Positions 1 to 11,860 are shown, counted from the stretch's first letter. The stretch is DNA of 28,127 bases from Geosiphon pyriformis (GCA_016748015.1 JAAOMT010000631.1:6384-34510), one strand, 5' to 3'. Translations and numbers: made by a program. Notes: generated by a model from the letters alone, not told the origin.

Positions 1-1
1 T

Positions 2-302
2 TCTAAATGGCCAGCACAATCACCCAATTTGAATCCAATAGAGCATTTATGGGATTATTTACAAAAACAACTCAAAAAACGAAATCCGCACCCCGAAAAT
101 AATCACAAATTATTCTTCGCGTTACAAGAAGAATAGCAAGCAATTCCACGAAATATCTATAAATATTTGGTTACTAGTGTATCTAGACGTATTGAAGAAT
201 GCATTAGAAAGGAGGGTGGACCAACTAGTTATTAAGTATTAAATAAAATAAAAAGCTATTAAAGAAATAATAAAGTGTCCCATGACTTTTTTCCGCCAAG
301 TG
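2..302 (+). mobile_element. Tc1/mariner transposon, 3' end with transposase C-terminus (broken)
   Basis: The plus strand reads the end of a Tc1/mariner transposase from base 2 to a TAA at 233-235. The hallmark is the segment WPAQSPNLNPIEHLW, whose Glu (codon 41-43) is the usual third acidic residue of the DDE/DDD catalytic triad; the protein ends in KEGGPTSY. An in-frame TAG at 134-136 follows EE and precedes QAIP. Relatives usually have Trp there, so TGG-to-TAG is likely and the copy is dead. Downstream, 275-302 on the minus strand reads CACTTGGCGG..., a plausible terminal inverted repeat, followed by TA at 303-304, the expected target duplication. The 5' part of the element lies outside the window. 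Confidence 0.85.
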
Positions 303-304
303 TA

Positions 305-2940
305 ATTCTATGCTTATTCTTGCATTTTTTACAAAGCAATTTATAATGTTGTAAGTTCAGTGTTTTTTCTTAATAAATTAGTTTAAAAATAACACAAAAC
401 AAAAAAAGACATAAAAATAAAAGAAATAATAAATCAAAAATTAGTATATTATTAATAGTTATGATTAAGAACTATTGTTTTAATATTATTGAATTTTTTG
501 AATAAATGTTATTACTATTAGTTGCTTGAACAGATTTAACGTATTAAATATAAGTAATTTTCACAAGATAAATAGTAATTTATAAATTTAGATTGTGAAT
601 AATTATAATGATTTTATTAGAAAAAAATTTGCTTCAAGTGGTAAACTTACTAATTTTTGAATAAATAGTTTGATAGAAATATTGATTTTTTTGCTTTTAC
701 TATTATCATTATATATATATATATATTTTCATAATATAAAATTCCTGAAATTAATAATAATATTTATACTTTTTTGAGTTATTATTGAAATTTTCAAAAT
801 CTTTTCTGGTATTTTTAATATTATATTATCTGATAATTTCTAATATATAATTTATTAATTTATGTTATATTTAATTCTTAATATTTTTTTTCTATTATTC
901 TATTAGTAACAATAGTTAAAAAATTGTTTTCATTAGTAAATAGTTTTAAAAAACCACCATTTTTTTAAAATTTTCAAAATTTATTAAATTAACTTTATAT
1001 TAAAATATAAAGTAGTCAAAGTTATAATATTAATTATTGATAAAAGTATTTTAATAAACACTAATCTCAAAAAATCAAAAATATATTTAGTTAGATTGTA
1101 ATTGTTAAAAAAAAATTTGAATGTTTTTAAAAAAGTAATTATTTTAATTTTATTTAAATTGAAAAAAGTAGTATTAATTTAATTACAATTAATTAGGTTG
1201 TAATAGAAAACTATTATAGAATTTGTTAAATTAAACTAAACTAATTTATTAGCTTTTAAATAATCTGTTTTAATTAGTAAAAGCTTAGTTTATATAACCA
1301 AAATTATTTGAAATATAAGTATTTAAAAACAAATAAATAAAATCAGAACTGTATTATTTATATTGTTTATAAATATTACTGTATATAATTTTAAGAATTT
1401 TTTAAAAAGAGCTAGTAAAAAAACTTGTATTATAAATTACATATTTATTATTTATAATAAAGTAAAATATATTACTATTTATTTTAAAATTAAAAAAATC
1501 ATTAAAAAAATCATTATATTATTTTTGATAAAATTAATTTGTTATAAAAATTATAAATACTATAATTATATTAAATTCAAATGTAATTTTTTTAAGAATT
1601 AACCCAAAAAATTTATTAAATATATGTTTTTAAAGATTAATTAAATTCAGTTTGTTAGTTTTTATATATAAAAAAATTATATCTCATATTTAATTACTTT
1701 TAATAAAAAGGCTTAAATTTAAATAATTTTTTTAATTGTGTTTTTGGTTTTTATTAATAATTTGAATATATTTTTAAATAAAGTATTTTTCAAGTTTAAG
1801 TTTTTTACTTTAAAATTAAAATTAAATATTCTAAAAAAAAATTTAGAGCTACTGTAAATAAAGTTTCAAATTTTTTTTTAGATTAAATGTTTTATCTTTA
1901 ACTGTTTTTTTTATACAATTTTTAATTATAATTTTTAAATTAAATATAATTTTGGATGTTTTTTTTGAAAAAATATTAATATGTTAACTTTAAATCTTAA
2001 TGTTTTTGTTTTTCTTATTTTTAAGTTAAGTGGTTTTAAAATTAAATTAGCTAAACTTTTAAGTTTTTTTAATATTGTTTTTTTTTAAAATTAAATATTA
2101 TTTTTTCTATAAATAAGTCTTAAGTTTTTTTAATAATAAATTTGATTTAGAAAATTGCTATATGTAATATAAAAAAAAACAATCTTGTTAAGCAAAAAAC
2201 ATTGTAAAATAACATAAAAATGCAAACAATTTAATATTTATTGTTACTAAACCGAAATTAAGAAATCAGATTAGGCTTTATATTATAAACAAGTTTGATA
2301 AGATAAAGATTTTTATTTTTGGTCTGTATTTTAATTATTTAAATTCCAATATTTAAGTTATATCTAGTTTAAAACACTTAGTTTGCTATATTTTTCTAAA
2401 TAGTAATTAGATTTTACTTATTAAATCGATAAAAAAAAACATTAAAACAATCAAAAAAAATTAATAAACTAAAAATATTAATATTTAAGAGTAATATATA
2501 ACTTTTTTAAAAAACTTTTTTAAACTTAAAAAATAATAATAACATATTTTTATTATTAGTTAAATTAAAGAAACTGGTAAATAAAACATGTTTAATCAAA
2601 TTTAAGCAATTATATTATTAATTTAAAAACAGTACAATCAAAAAAAATTAAATAATTTGATTTATAAATATATTAAAAAAAAGAAATTATTTTTTTATTT
2701 ATTAAAATTAATTAATATACAAATTAGTAAGTTTTAATTTATTACTAAAAACTTTATCAAAAATCTTAAGAATATTTTACAAAAAGTTATAATAAAAACA
2801 AAAACCAATTCAAACATTACACAAATTTTGCAATCTTAAAAGTAGCAAAAGAAAAGATTTAACAAACTTAATTTTAATAACAATATTTAAACTTATATTG
2901 TTTTTGATAATTAATTTTATATTAATAAAACTATATAAGA
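305..2940. other. AT-rich stretch without recognisable genes
   Basis: About 2.6 kb made almost only of A/T runs with very few CG dinucleotides. The only ORF of note (1363-1602, plus) is low-complexity Ile/Lys/Asn/Tyr and looks like chance in this composition. No tandem array, RNA gene or conserved protein was seen. It may be repeat DNA that has decayed beyond recognition, but that is inference. Confidence 0.6.
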
Positions 2941-3036
2941 CGAGTGGCCGGTCACATGTAGCAAACGTGTGAGTCACATTTGGTTATAGACACTTAGTTT
3001 GTTTATGTATACTAGACAGTGATTGGGCCGCACTCG
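2941..3036. repeat. GC-rich 96-bp island with imperfect terminal inverted repeats
   Basis: A sharp island of about 45% GC inside very AT-rich DNA. It begins CGAGTGGCCGGTCAC and ends GTGATTGGGCCGCACTCG. The outer CGAGTG/CACTCG pair perfectly, and the next bases pair with small gaps. The end read inward from 3017 starts CAGTGATTGG, loosely like hAT-type transposon ends (CAGNG). It could be a MITE or solo element remnant, or a structured RNA gene. No tRNA cloverleaf could be drawn. Confidence 0.4.
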
Positions 3037-3734
3037 ATAGTATTAAATACCAAAGTAAAAGTTATTTAATTAATTTTTTTTTAATATTAAGAATTGTTTT
3101 TTAAATATTATCAAAACAAATAATATTTTTAAAAAACAAAAAAAAAGCTTTAATTTAATCCTATTAATTTAAATTTGATAAGCAAATAAGTTAATAATAT
3201 AATTGGTTAGAATTACATATTACAAGTTAATTTGTTTGCTTTTAAAACCAGTAATAATTAGCTAGAATTTAGCATATTAAAGCGTTATTTAAAATAAAAA
3301 AAAGTTATTGATTATACAATAAAATACAATTAATTATTAAAATTAGTACTAATGTAAAAAAATTGGTAAAAACACCAAAAAAATCAAAGCTATATTATTT
3401 TAAAAAAGAATAAGCTTTAAGTTAAGAAAATGGTATAAAAACATCAAAAAAAATACTGTTTTCTAATATTTTAAAGAAATTAACCTTATATTTGATAAAA
3501 AAAAGAATTTGGTTTTTACTGTTTTTGTTTTTTTCAGTTGTTTAAACAGCAAAAAAAAGTTGCAGTAAAAAATAGCTTAATAATTAATTTGTAATTGAAA
3601 ACTTAATAATAACAACTATGCTAAAATTATTTTTAATGTACTGGTTTAAAAAAACCATAAATTAAAAAAAACTTTTATTTAATTATACTAAAAATTGTTG
3701 AACAAATTAAATTAAGATATGTTAATTCAATACC
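3037..3734. other. AT-rich stretch, nothing recognised
   Basis: Same very AT-rich composition as upstream of the GC island. I see no open frame with protein-like composition, no repeat array and no RNA gene. Confidence 0.5.
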
Positions 3735-3955
3735 TTCTTTAATTGTGGCAAAAAACGAGACAGTTGGTGAATTAAATGGTCAAACTTCCTTCCATTTCAA
3801 ACTTTTTAGTACCAAAAATTGGTTTGATATTTTGATTGTATTTAGTTTTAGATATGAATTGAATGTTTAAAATTATTAGGATTTATATATTGAATATTTT
3901 CAAATTTTATGTTTACTAACTTATAGAGTATTATAAATAAAGTATTTCATGTTTG
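3735..3955 (-). pseudogene. Duplicated fragment of the membrane-protein gene (exon 3 start plus intron 2)
   Basis: This stretch aligns by eye with 7325-7545 in the same orientation: shared blocks include ACCAAAAATTGGT, GATATTTTGATTG, TTGAATATTTTCAAAT and ATGTTTACTAACTTA. It covers the 5' part of exon 3 and the short intron 2 of the gene at 4950-8107. Flanking exon sequence is not recognisable. Most differences read as C to T or G to A in this copy (for example CTAGTCCTAG in the gene against TTAGTTTTAG here), so it is a decayed partial duplicate. Confidence 0.7.
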
Positions 3956-4949
3956 GATTATTATTATAACTTAAAATAAAAAATTTGTTATTTTAGATAT
4001 TATATATTATTAACTTGTATTTTTTATTTAATTTACATCATTAAATAAAGCATGAATATTAATTATTCAATTATAAATTAATCAATTTCAAATTTTAAGA
4101 ATTTTTAATTGAATTTATATTTAATTATTTTACAAAATTCATTTTTTTTCATTACACTAATTAGAAAGATGAATTGTTAAACTTAAAAATAATTTGAAAT
4201 TAAAATTTTACATAAATATGACTCGAGAAATTATTACAAATAGTTTAAACTGGTTATAATTTTTTAAACAGTGATTTTAAAACAAAAACCAATTAGCTTT
4301 CTTATAAATAGTAATTGAATTACATTAAATAAAATATATTAAAAATAATAATAATTGAATGATTTTTTTGAAATAATTTTTTACAACTTTTAAAAAAAAT
4401 TATTTACATATTTAATAAGATTAATAATTAATTCTAAAAATAAGATGATTAAGATATATATTATTAATAACAAACATAAAATTATGTAAATAAAATAAGT
4501 ATTATAAGTTTGCTAATTTGAAAATTCAACTGTAATGATATGTTTAAATTAATGAGAATTTTTAAATTGGAAACTAAATTGTTGTCTTAATAACCAATTT
4601 TGTTTCAAGTTAAATTATTATAAATCGCAATTTTTTTTTTAGTTTTTTTATATAATATTAATTTAAATAACAAAAATAATTTAAAAAATAAATGTCTAAA
4701 AAGATTGAAAAAACTACAAGCTAATAAAAAAAGGAATTAAATTTAAGGCTAGAATTCTATTTTATCCATTTGTTTTTGACCATGGAACCAAATAAAGACA
4801 CCATAAATTCGAGAAATTAAATTCATGCTCAAAATTATTGAACTCATAGTAAGACTTATTAGTGGAATAATATTGTATGCGAAGGTGTTTCGATGTTAAA
4901 AAACCTATTTGAAAATAATTATGTAAGATATTTAATCTAATCAAGCATT
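3956..4949. other. AT-rich stretch downstream of the membrane-protein gene
   Basis: Very AT-rich. A 60-residue minus-strand frame at 4762-4944 has ordinary amino-acid composition (for example NLWCLYLVPW) and could be a further 3' remnant of the adjacent gene, but I cannot connect it by splice sites. Nothing else is recognised. Confidence 0.4.
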
Positions 4950-7900
4950 GAAAATTTCATTTAACTAAAAAGTACCTAAATTATAAATTGTGGAATATCT
5001 TCAATGAAAATATTGGCACCACTACCCCAGAAGATTAAATCTTCAACTCTTTTGGATATTGGGGCGTTGAAAAGATCAAAGTTGGTGTATTTCGAATAGA
5101 AAAGATTTAGGGCATCAATATCGGCAGCAGAGAGCAGAGTAAATAACGCAGCGGGTTTTGCATGTTTCCGTAACCACAAAACATATTCACCATTTATGGT
5201 AATCTCTGTAATTACGATGTACATTGCTAGTCCACTATTAAAAAGAAAAGGTACAACTAGAAAAAGAATGCTAATTGATAAAAGGATTAATAAGATTTTT
5301 ACAGATTTTAAGGAATTTACTAAAGATTTGAGAATTACCTTGATAAATATAAATCTCTCACATCTTTTTCATTATTTACAACAAATATGATGTCGACTAT
5401 AACATTGACTAGAATCAATGTAATAGAAACAAAGATAAAAATTTTACCCTAAAATTGTAAAAGTTATTAAATATTTGTTTTATTTTTAAATTTCAAACAG
5501 CAATAATTCTAATATACTGTAACTATAAAAAAGTTAAATACCTTGGAATTTTTCTTTCTTCCTATAAAATATAGAGCCATTAATATTACTGCAATAATAG
5601 CAATTACAATTAACTTTAATTTATTTTCTTCCTAAAGATTAGCTAAAGAAATAGTGTAAGTACAGATATATTAGATATGTAATTTAGTAGAAAACAAGTA
5701 TTGAAGATTAAATTATGATCACTCACGTTTAACTTGGAACCTGTATGTGAAAAAATGCTAATAAGACTGAGCCATTTATTTTTAACTATTCCATAGGATT
5801 TCTTCCAATTTATTGTTTATTAAGGAAATTTTGAGTTGTAATATTTCTTGGCCTGCTGATCAATGATTTGATATGATGTCTTTCAAATAGAATGGTTAAA
5901 GCCAATTGATTTTCAAATATTCTGAAAAATTCATGTTTCTTTTTAATCTTTATTAAATTTGAAAAATCAGTGGTTCTATTTGTATTCAGACGCAAAAGTC
6001 CAGTCAGGGTAGCTTAAATTAATAAACATTATGTATTTTAGTTAGACAACGATATTCAATATTTTTAAAAGAAAATAAGCAATAAATCTTCTTACCTGCA
6101 TGAATGCTTTCTCGTGCTTCTAAACAAACGAGCGAATGAGTGAACAAACGAACGAACAAACGAATGAACAAATGAACAAACGAACAAACAAACAAACGAA
6201 CAAATGAACAAATGAACGAACAAACAAACAAACGAACAAACAAACAAACAAACAAACGAACAAACGAATGAATGAACAAACGAATGAACGAACGAAAAAA
6301 CAAACGAACAAACGAACGAACAAATGAATGAATGAATGAAAAATTAAATTTTAAAATGAATTTCCTAGAAAGCAAAAAAATAAAAAATTTACATTTACCT
6401 GTTTTAAATTGCCAAATATTTCTATAGATTCCTTTAATGGCTTCCTTATACTTTGCATCTTTTATAAAATTATCATCGACAACTATAAAATAATCTTTAT
6501 CCGGTTAATTAAATGTACTTTCTAATACTGTTTCTACTATGATAGTTTTCTTATCCAAACCCACATGACAATTTTTTCCAAGAATAGTTTGTTGGAAAAT
6601 TGACATAGTCTCATTGATTTGATAAATAGAAATATTGTTTCTGTTGGATAATGTGATTTTATTATAATAAGTGATATATATTTTACACTACTCCAATGGA
6701 ATTATCATATTATGACCAGGGTAAGTAATATTAATCAAAGAATTATCATATCCAGTGTCTATTCAAATAAAAAAATCTATAAACATCATTATTCAACCTT
6801 ACCTTTTTTTAAAAAAATGTGGTAAATTCATGGCGTATATTTTAATATTGTTCTTCCCTAATGTAGCAGCTAAGAAGGTATTGTCTTTTAAGATAGTCCA
6901 GAAAGCATCAGAGGAAGTGTTCCATAAATCAGTCTGGTTTCCAAATTGGTCACTTAAAGTAAATTGTTTATTTAAAGTATGCAAATTTTCCCCCCATAAG
7001 GCAGTGGATGTATCCAAATCTGATTGCCCAGATTCATAAGTTATGTCATATTTTAACACACACTTTGAAGAAATGATATTGTAAATTCATAGATTTTTTC
7101 AATTCCAGATTCCATTGTATTTTGATATATGGAACAATAATAACCCAAACCATCAATTTAAGCATCACATGCTTCGATCGAAAAATCATCTGCATCATAT
7201 TGATAAACTAGAAAATGAGGACCAAAATCAGTTGTTTTTCGCTCCCAAAATGTGATATATATCAAATGTTTTTTTATGTTTATACTGGGAGAATCATTAA
7301 TGGGAGAATTATTAACAATATATACATATCCAAAACCTCCTTCAGTTGTGGCAAAAGAGGAATCAGAGCGTGGATACGAACTTAAATTTCCTTCCAATTT
7401 AAGCTTTTTAAGACCAAAAATTGGTGTGATATTTTGATTGAGTCTAGTCCTAGATATAAATTGAATGTTTAAGATTATTGGAATTTATATTGAATATTTT
7501 CAAATCTTATGTTTACTAACTTACGAGCTATTAAAAATACTCCACTCTATTTCTGTATTATTATTAATTATTTTTTTCATAATAAGAAATTTTTCACTTT
7601 GGATACTTATTATTGACCTGTACCCTGTACTTAATTCTATATCACTAGATAAAACATTATGCATTATCAATATTATTTTTATTTTTAAAATTAAATTTTA
7701 TTTAAAGAGTTATTTAATAGAAACCTCTGAACTAATGTTCCATTCCATGAGAATATTTTGCCTTGATTTCTATATTCTACAAAAAGATAATTAGAGTTAA
7801 GAGGATAAATGTCAGTTATATTACTCTTGTCTCCATAATCTTTTTCTTCGGCTCGAGACAATTGACCGTCAGGTGTAAGCTTAAAGTATGCCGAAAGATT

Positions 7901-8107
7901 GTCTACAATATAAACACACTCTAACATAATTGTTCCATCTTGCTGGAAATGGAATACTTCGTCAACACAATGAATTCCCTTTGAATCAATTGGGTATACT
8001 GTTTCATGAATTGATGAACTCTTAATGACTAAAATAAAAAAAGATAAAAATATTGAAATAATCAAGAGGTAATAATTAAAATAAACGGCGAAGAAAAACT
8101 GCTTCAT
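4950..8107 (-). pseudogene. Multi-exon signal-peptide/transmembrane protein gene, broken (glomeromycotan family)
   Basis: Exon 1 runs 8107-7725 (Met start; hydrophobic N-terminal segment over about residues 9-28, a likely signal peptide or anchor; then repeats typical of an extracellular propeller-like domain). Splicing fits 7725/7644 (5' site GTTTCT), then exon 2 7644-7525, then an 85-nt GTAAGT-TAG intron to exon 3 at 7449, and all phases agree. Further downstream are ligand-like extracellular blocks to about 6405, a short exon near 6090-6120, a block at 5810-5995, a transmembrane exon at about 5545-5635 (hydrophobic LIVIAIIAVILMALYFI), a second hydrophobic exon at about 5350-5452, and the last block 5225-4976 (INGEYVLWLRKHAK... 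IEDIPQFII). I recall such proteins as an expanded family in arbuscular mycorrhizal fungi; the function is unknown. In-frame stops at 7158-7160, 6688-6690 and 6505-6507 and TAG after IEDIPQFII all fit lost Gln codons. A frameshift lies near 7080. Confidence 0.65.
6120..6345. repeat. Tetranucleotide microsatellite (AACG/AAAC/AATG)n
   Basis: About 225 bp of four-base units of the form AACN/AATG on the plus strand (AACG, AAAC, AATG interspersed). It lies in an intron of the membrane-protein gene: the exon to its 3' side on the plus strand ends in a GTAAAT donor on the minus strand near 6402, and a minus-strand exon resumes near 6118. The long minus-strand frames over it (repeats of FVRLFVC type) are artefacts of the repeat. 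Confidence 0.85.
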
Positions 8108-9169
8108 TTTTTTAAAAAAAGTTATATTTCTTTGCAGAATAATTTTTTTGAATGGGTTGATTTTTCAGTTTTACCCCAAATTTTATTCTTTAAATATTTT
8201 ATTATCAGAAATTTTAAAACCAAATATAGTTAAGATTATCATTATATTATGCCAGATATTTAATAAATATTATTATTATAGTTTATGAAAAAATCATTGT
8301 GGGATTATATCTAAAAATACTATTTTAACTTTCAAGTTAACCAACTCGGATTAGAGTTTATAAAAATTTAAGTAAATTAATAAACTTTTATCATTTATAC
8401 CTTTGTTATAAAATAAAACCACAATATTTAAATATCATGTTTTGAATAAAGATTACTTGGTAATTTCTAATTATTATTATTTATCTATTATTATATTATT
8501 TAACTGATAAAAATATCATTATTTTATTTATTCTTTGAAGAATAAATTTTTATTTATTGTGTATTGATTATTAGGATGAGATTATCTATAATATTTAATT
8601 AAATGTCGACATTCCAGTATTATAAGGTATGATTTTATTTCTTTTATAAATAAACTTTATCTTGAATCTATATCCAATTCTTTCAGATACACAATAATTA
8701 TATAAATGATGCATGTTATCGCATTCTTAGTAAAAAAATTTTAATGATTTGCAAATTTAGTTTTTCAAATTATTATATTAGTAATGAAATCCTATTTTCG
8801 AAATGTAGAATCTATTGGTTAAAAACACTATTTATGATTATTTCGAAACATAATATCCCAATTAGTACAAAAATTCTTATCTGCAACTGATAAATTTATT
8901 ACTAAAGTTATGTTTGTTACTGTTAATGATGAAAGAAGAATACCTTTTTACATTATGAGATGTGGAGTTTGATGTGAGTAAAGATTTAAATGGTGATCAT
9001 GTGAATTCTAGGTTTTTTAGAGCATAATGAAATTTCCCAAACCTAAGTTGTTGTGTTTCTTTTTAAAGATATTCATGAAAAGGAAGTATAATTAGAATTT
9101 AAAAACAAAAAACAATAATAATTATCTTTTTTACTTAACATGCAAAATAATGATATTAGAACATTTATC
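8108..9169. other. Intergenic, AT-rich
   Basis: About 1 kb upstream of the membrane-protein gene and downstream of gene K. It may hold the promoter of the former, but no motif stands out. There are short patches of mixed composition around 8930-9060 without a convincing frame. Confidence 0.4.
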
Positions 9170-10127
9170 TACTAAAGTAACACGGATATTTGTCCTTTCA
9201 TTGAGTGAAAAGACCATATCATTACTGAAGCTAACGTGTTTAGAATGTAAAAATCATTATAATAGTGTACTGCAGAAACATCTGGACCACCAAATATTAT
9301 TATAACCATGCTATTCGAATCTATGAAAAGATTTTTCAAAGTTTTTGTAAATAAATGACTGAAATGTTACAAAAATAAGGGATTCAATTTTTTTAAACAG
9401 CTTACTTGCAACAGTTCCGTGAAATCTATGAGATGGTGGGATATTTTCATCAACTATCTAATTAATAAAAAAAAAATTTAAGAAATTAAACATTTATAAA
9501 ATTTCTTCACTTACAGTACCTGACTCGACCATAATAAATTATTAGTATTAAAAACATTAATATTCGGCATAGGAACCAATTCTAATTTAAGCTCGTTATA
9601 AACTCTAACAACATGAAATTTTCCATTTCTTAATAGGGTTATAGCGCACATTAGACTATTTTTAGAATCATATCGAAATTCGGTAGTTTCTTAATAAATT
9701 TACATATACTATTAATAAATATAACGTTGAACCCCAAATAATATGTATGATTGAGTTATTGATGCTTGTTGAGATGTATATTCAAGAAGACACATAGAGA
9801 TGATGATAATGATTTATTAATTATAGTCGTATCTGAATTTAACCAGTGTGATAAAGTATTATTGAAATAAAATAAAGAATTTTCAGGCATTGGATTAATT
9901 CCTATTTCACTTCTAGTATTTGAAGACTCAACTTTTTTCAACAATCTTAAGAAAACATCGAATTGTTGGGTTATATCCAAGATCCTATCTCGGTTTTTCC
10001 ATCGTAAAAATAATGGCTACCAATTAACGTAGCAGAATGGGAACTTTAGAGGTTTAAAATAAAGTTTAATCACGTTAAATTGTTCAATCTTGGGAAAATT
10101 TGATTTTAAAAAAAGAAAATCATCCAT
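9170..10127 (-). pseudogene. Gene K: unrecognised multi-exon protein, probably broken
   Basis: Reading leftward: a Met at 10127 opens MDDFLFLKSNFP and runs to TAA near 9756, with a TAG at 10017-10019 between NW and PLFLRW (a likely lost Gln). A frame change follows near 9700. An exon at about 9695-9530 reads FRYDSKNSLMCAITLLRNGK..., ending SSQ next to GTACTGTAAGT. The next exon is 9461-9408 (IVDENIPPSHRFHGTVA then GTAAGC), then an exon at about 9360-9230 with VIIIFGG and YNDFYILNT, loosely like one kelch repeat. Donor and acceptor positions are conserved in the inverted copy at 13222-13620, which supports the gene model. A beta-propeller protein is possible; I cannot name a function. Confidence 0.5.
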
Positions 10128-10329
10128 TTATTAGAAAAATTATGTAAAAATTTTTAAATATTATTGATTATTATTATTTTAATTAAATTTTTCAGAGCTA
10201 AATTATACGTATAATTGGTTATAGTTTGAGAGTCAAGTTAAAAGTGTGCAATTAGATACCTTTTAAAAAAAATGCGAATTCTATTTTTATATTTAAATTA
10301 ACATCTTTAGTGTAAATATATGCTAATCC

Positions 10330-10725
10330 AAAAGATAAGAGCTATAAAGAAAGACGTGGCAAATTCAACTTTATAAAACTATGTGTTATTATGATATTTT
10401 CATTTAAATAAATTTTAAATCCAAATTTAATATGAAAGGTTATTGAATATACCCTATTTGGGTTTTTATTATTGTCTTCTTGTATATTTTCTATTATAAG
10501 TTTCTTTCCTTTAACCAATTTCATATCACTTTATAAAGTATTAAATAGATAAAATTAAGCAGATTTATCTTTAAGAGTTATTTGAAAACACATTTGAAAT
10601 AATATTCCTATTCTACGAAAAGATAATTAGAGCTTTTTTATTTTTTCCATCCTTTGAATAATCAATTGGGTGGGCGGTATACCATTGATTGATGCTAGAA
10701 AATTCTTGATAATTAACAAAATTAT
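10330..10725 (-). pseudogene. Exon-like fragments, possibly further exons of gene K
   Basis: Two minus-strand blocks have protein-like composition. About 10717-10610 reads SSINQWYTAHPIDYSKDG and later ALIIFS, then TAG and NRNIISNVF. 10524-10342 (Met start) reads KGKKLIIENIQEDNNK and FHIKFGFKIYLN. They lie 5' of gene K on the same strand and could be its upstream exons or a separate small gene. No family was recognised. The TAG in the first block again fits a CAG-to-TAG change. Confidence 0.35.
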
Positions 10726-10890
10726 TTTAGGTTAAATCAAAATTAGAAATGAAATTAATAAGTTTATTAACCAAAATTAAAAAATACTTAACTAATAATC
10801 AAACCATATATTAATTTTTATAGTATTATAACAATTATAGAAACAATAATTGTTTTACAAAAAGTGTCATTATATGTACTCACTTATCTT

Positions 10891-11100
10891 TAATATGCTT
10901 TAACATTCGCTAATAATACATCATCATAAAAGTAAAGTAAATGCAATCTAATATGATATTATAAGTGGTTTTTTTCTAATGATCATACTATGATTAATTT
11001 TTATGGCTTTTTAAATCAAGCAATAACATAAGAAATTATTTAATTTTGACATAAGGATAAGTATATTAGTCTTAATTAGCATCATTTTTAATTTATATTA
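10891..11100 (-). repeat. Dispersed repeat, copy A (second copy inverted at 21317-21525)
   Basis: The reverse complement of this stretch aligns over about 210 bp with 21317-21525, with no obvious gaps larger than a few bases; shared blocks include AATTAAGACTAATATACTTAT and TTTAAAAAGCCATAAAAATTAAT (each shortened where a C/T differs). Copy A is the C/G-richer version. It stops exactly where the left arm of the inverted-repeat element begins (11101), so that element or a rearrangement joins here. No protein is evident. Confidence 0.8.
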
Positions 11101-11860
11101 AATCATAAACAATTTTGATAAATTAATGTATACGTATTGAAAATCACATGACAGTAATTAACGTAAATAAAATGATCATCAGCTTTGGGATGTATTTTTT
11201 TTATTCAACAATGTCGTCCTCAAAGAAATATTTTGGTAGCTTGAGAATGCTAGCTGTCTTTTTTCTGTGAAAATTAGTCACTATCTTACCTTGTTCATTC
11301 GCATTTCTGATCAGATTATTTTGCGGAGAAGAACCCGGAAGAATGGAGTGAAATTAACTTTTTGTCATGGCTAAAGGAAAAAGAAAATATTTTTGCTGAC
11401 AATGTGTTGCTAATTCATGAGAGATGGTTTAGATGGCATCAGTGCTTTCATACAACCCTAGAGGCCATCATCTCTCAATATAAGAGTGACAACGACGACG
11501 CCCCCGAGTCTTTAAGATGACTAAATTTGGCAATCAAACTTAATAAGAGGCGGGTGAGTGAGAGCTACACCCGACCATAAAGTTATGGCAGGACAGTCTC
11601 TTTTGCCACACTGTTATGGCAGGCAGTCTTTTGTCCGTGGGCTAATCGAGATAGGGCCAATCCATCAAGGAGCGGCTGTCTTGACCATTTGGATAAGTTG
11701 TGACCGACCTCTATTATTGATGTAAAACTGACCATTTTTTACCTTTTAAATCTGAAGGGTAATATCCCAGAACAAGTTACCAAATGGTGGCAGAAACAGC
11801 AACAAACTCTTAAAGACCAGGAGATGTTGAAAATCACTACCCGGACAAATCTCGAGGTTG
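11101..11860 (+). repeat. Left arm of the inverted repeat
   Basis: Pairs with 12426-13221. The outer about 110 bp precede the small gene's start codon and would hold its promoter. It abuts dispersed repeat copy A on its outer side. Confidence 0.85.

Noticed and set aside
1363-1602. Plus-strand 79-residue ORF
   Set aside because: Ile/Lys/Asn/Tyr low complexity expected by chance in DNA this AT-rich; no splice or homology support.
2941-3036. tRNA gene in the GC-rich island
   Set aside because: The start loosely resembles a class II tRNA, but no acceptor stem, anticodon loop and T-loop could be placed together.
6019-6375. Minus-strand ORFs of FVRLFVC-type repeats
   Set aside because: They are translations of the tetranucleotide microsatellite at 6120-6345; all frames are open because the repeat lacks stops on that strand.
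6755-7437. Plus-strand ORFs at 6755-7039 and 7252-7437
   Set aside because: They are shadows of the exons of the minus-strand membrane-protein gene.
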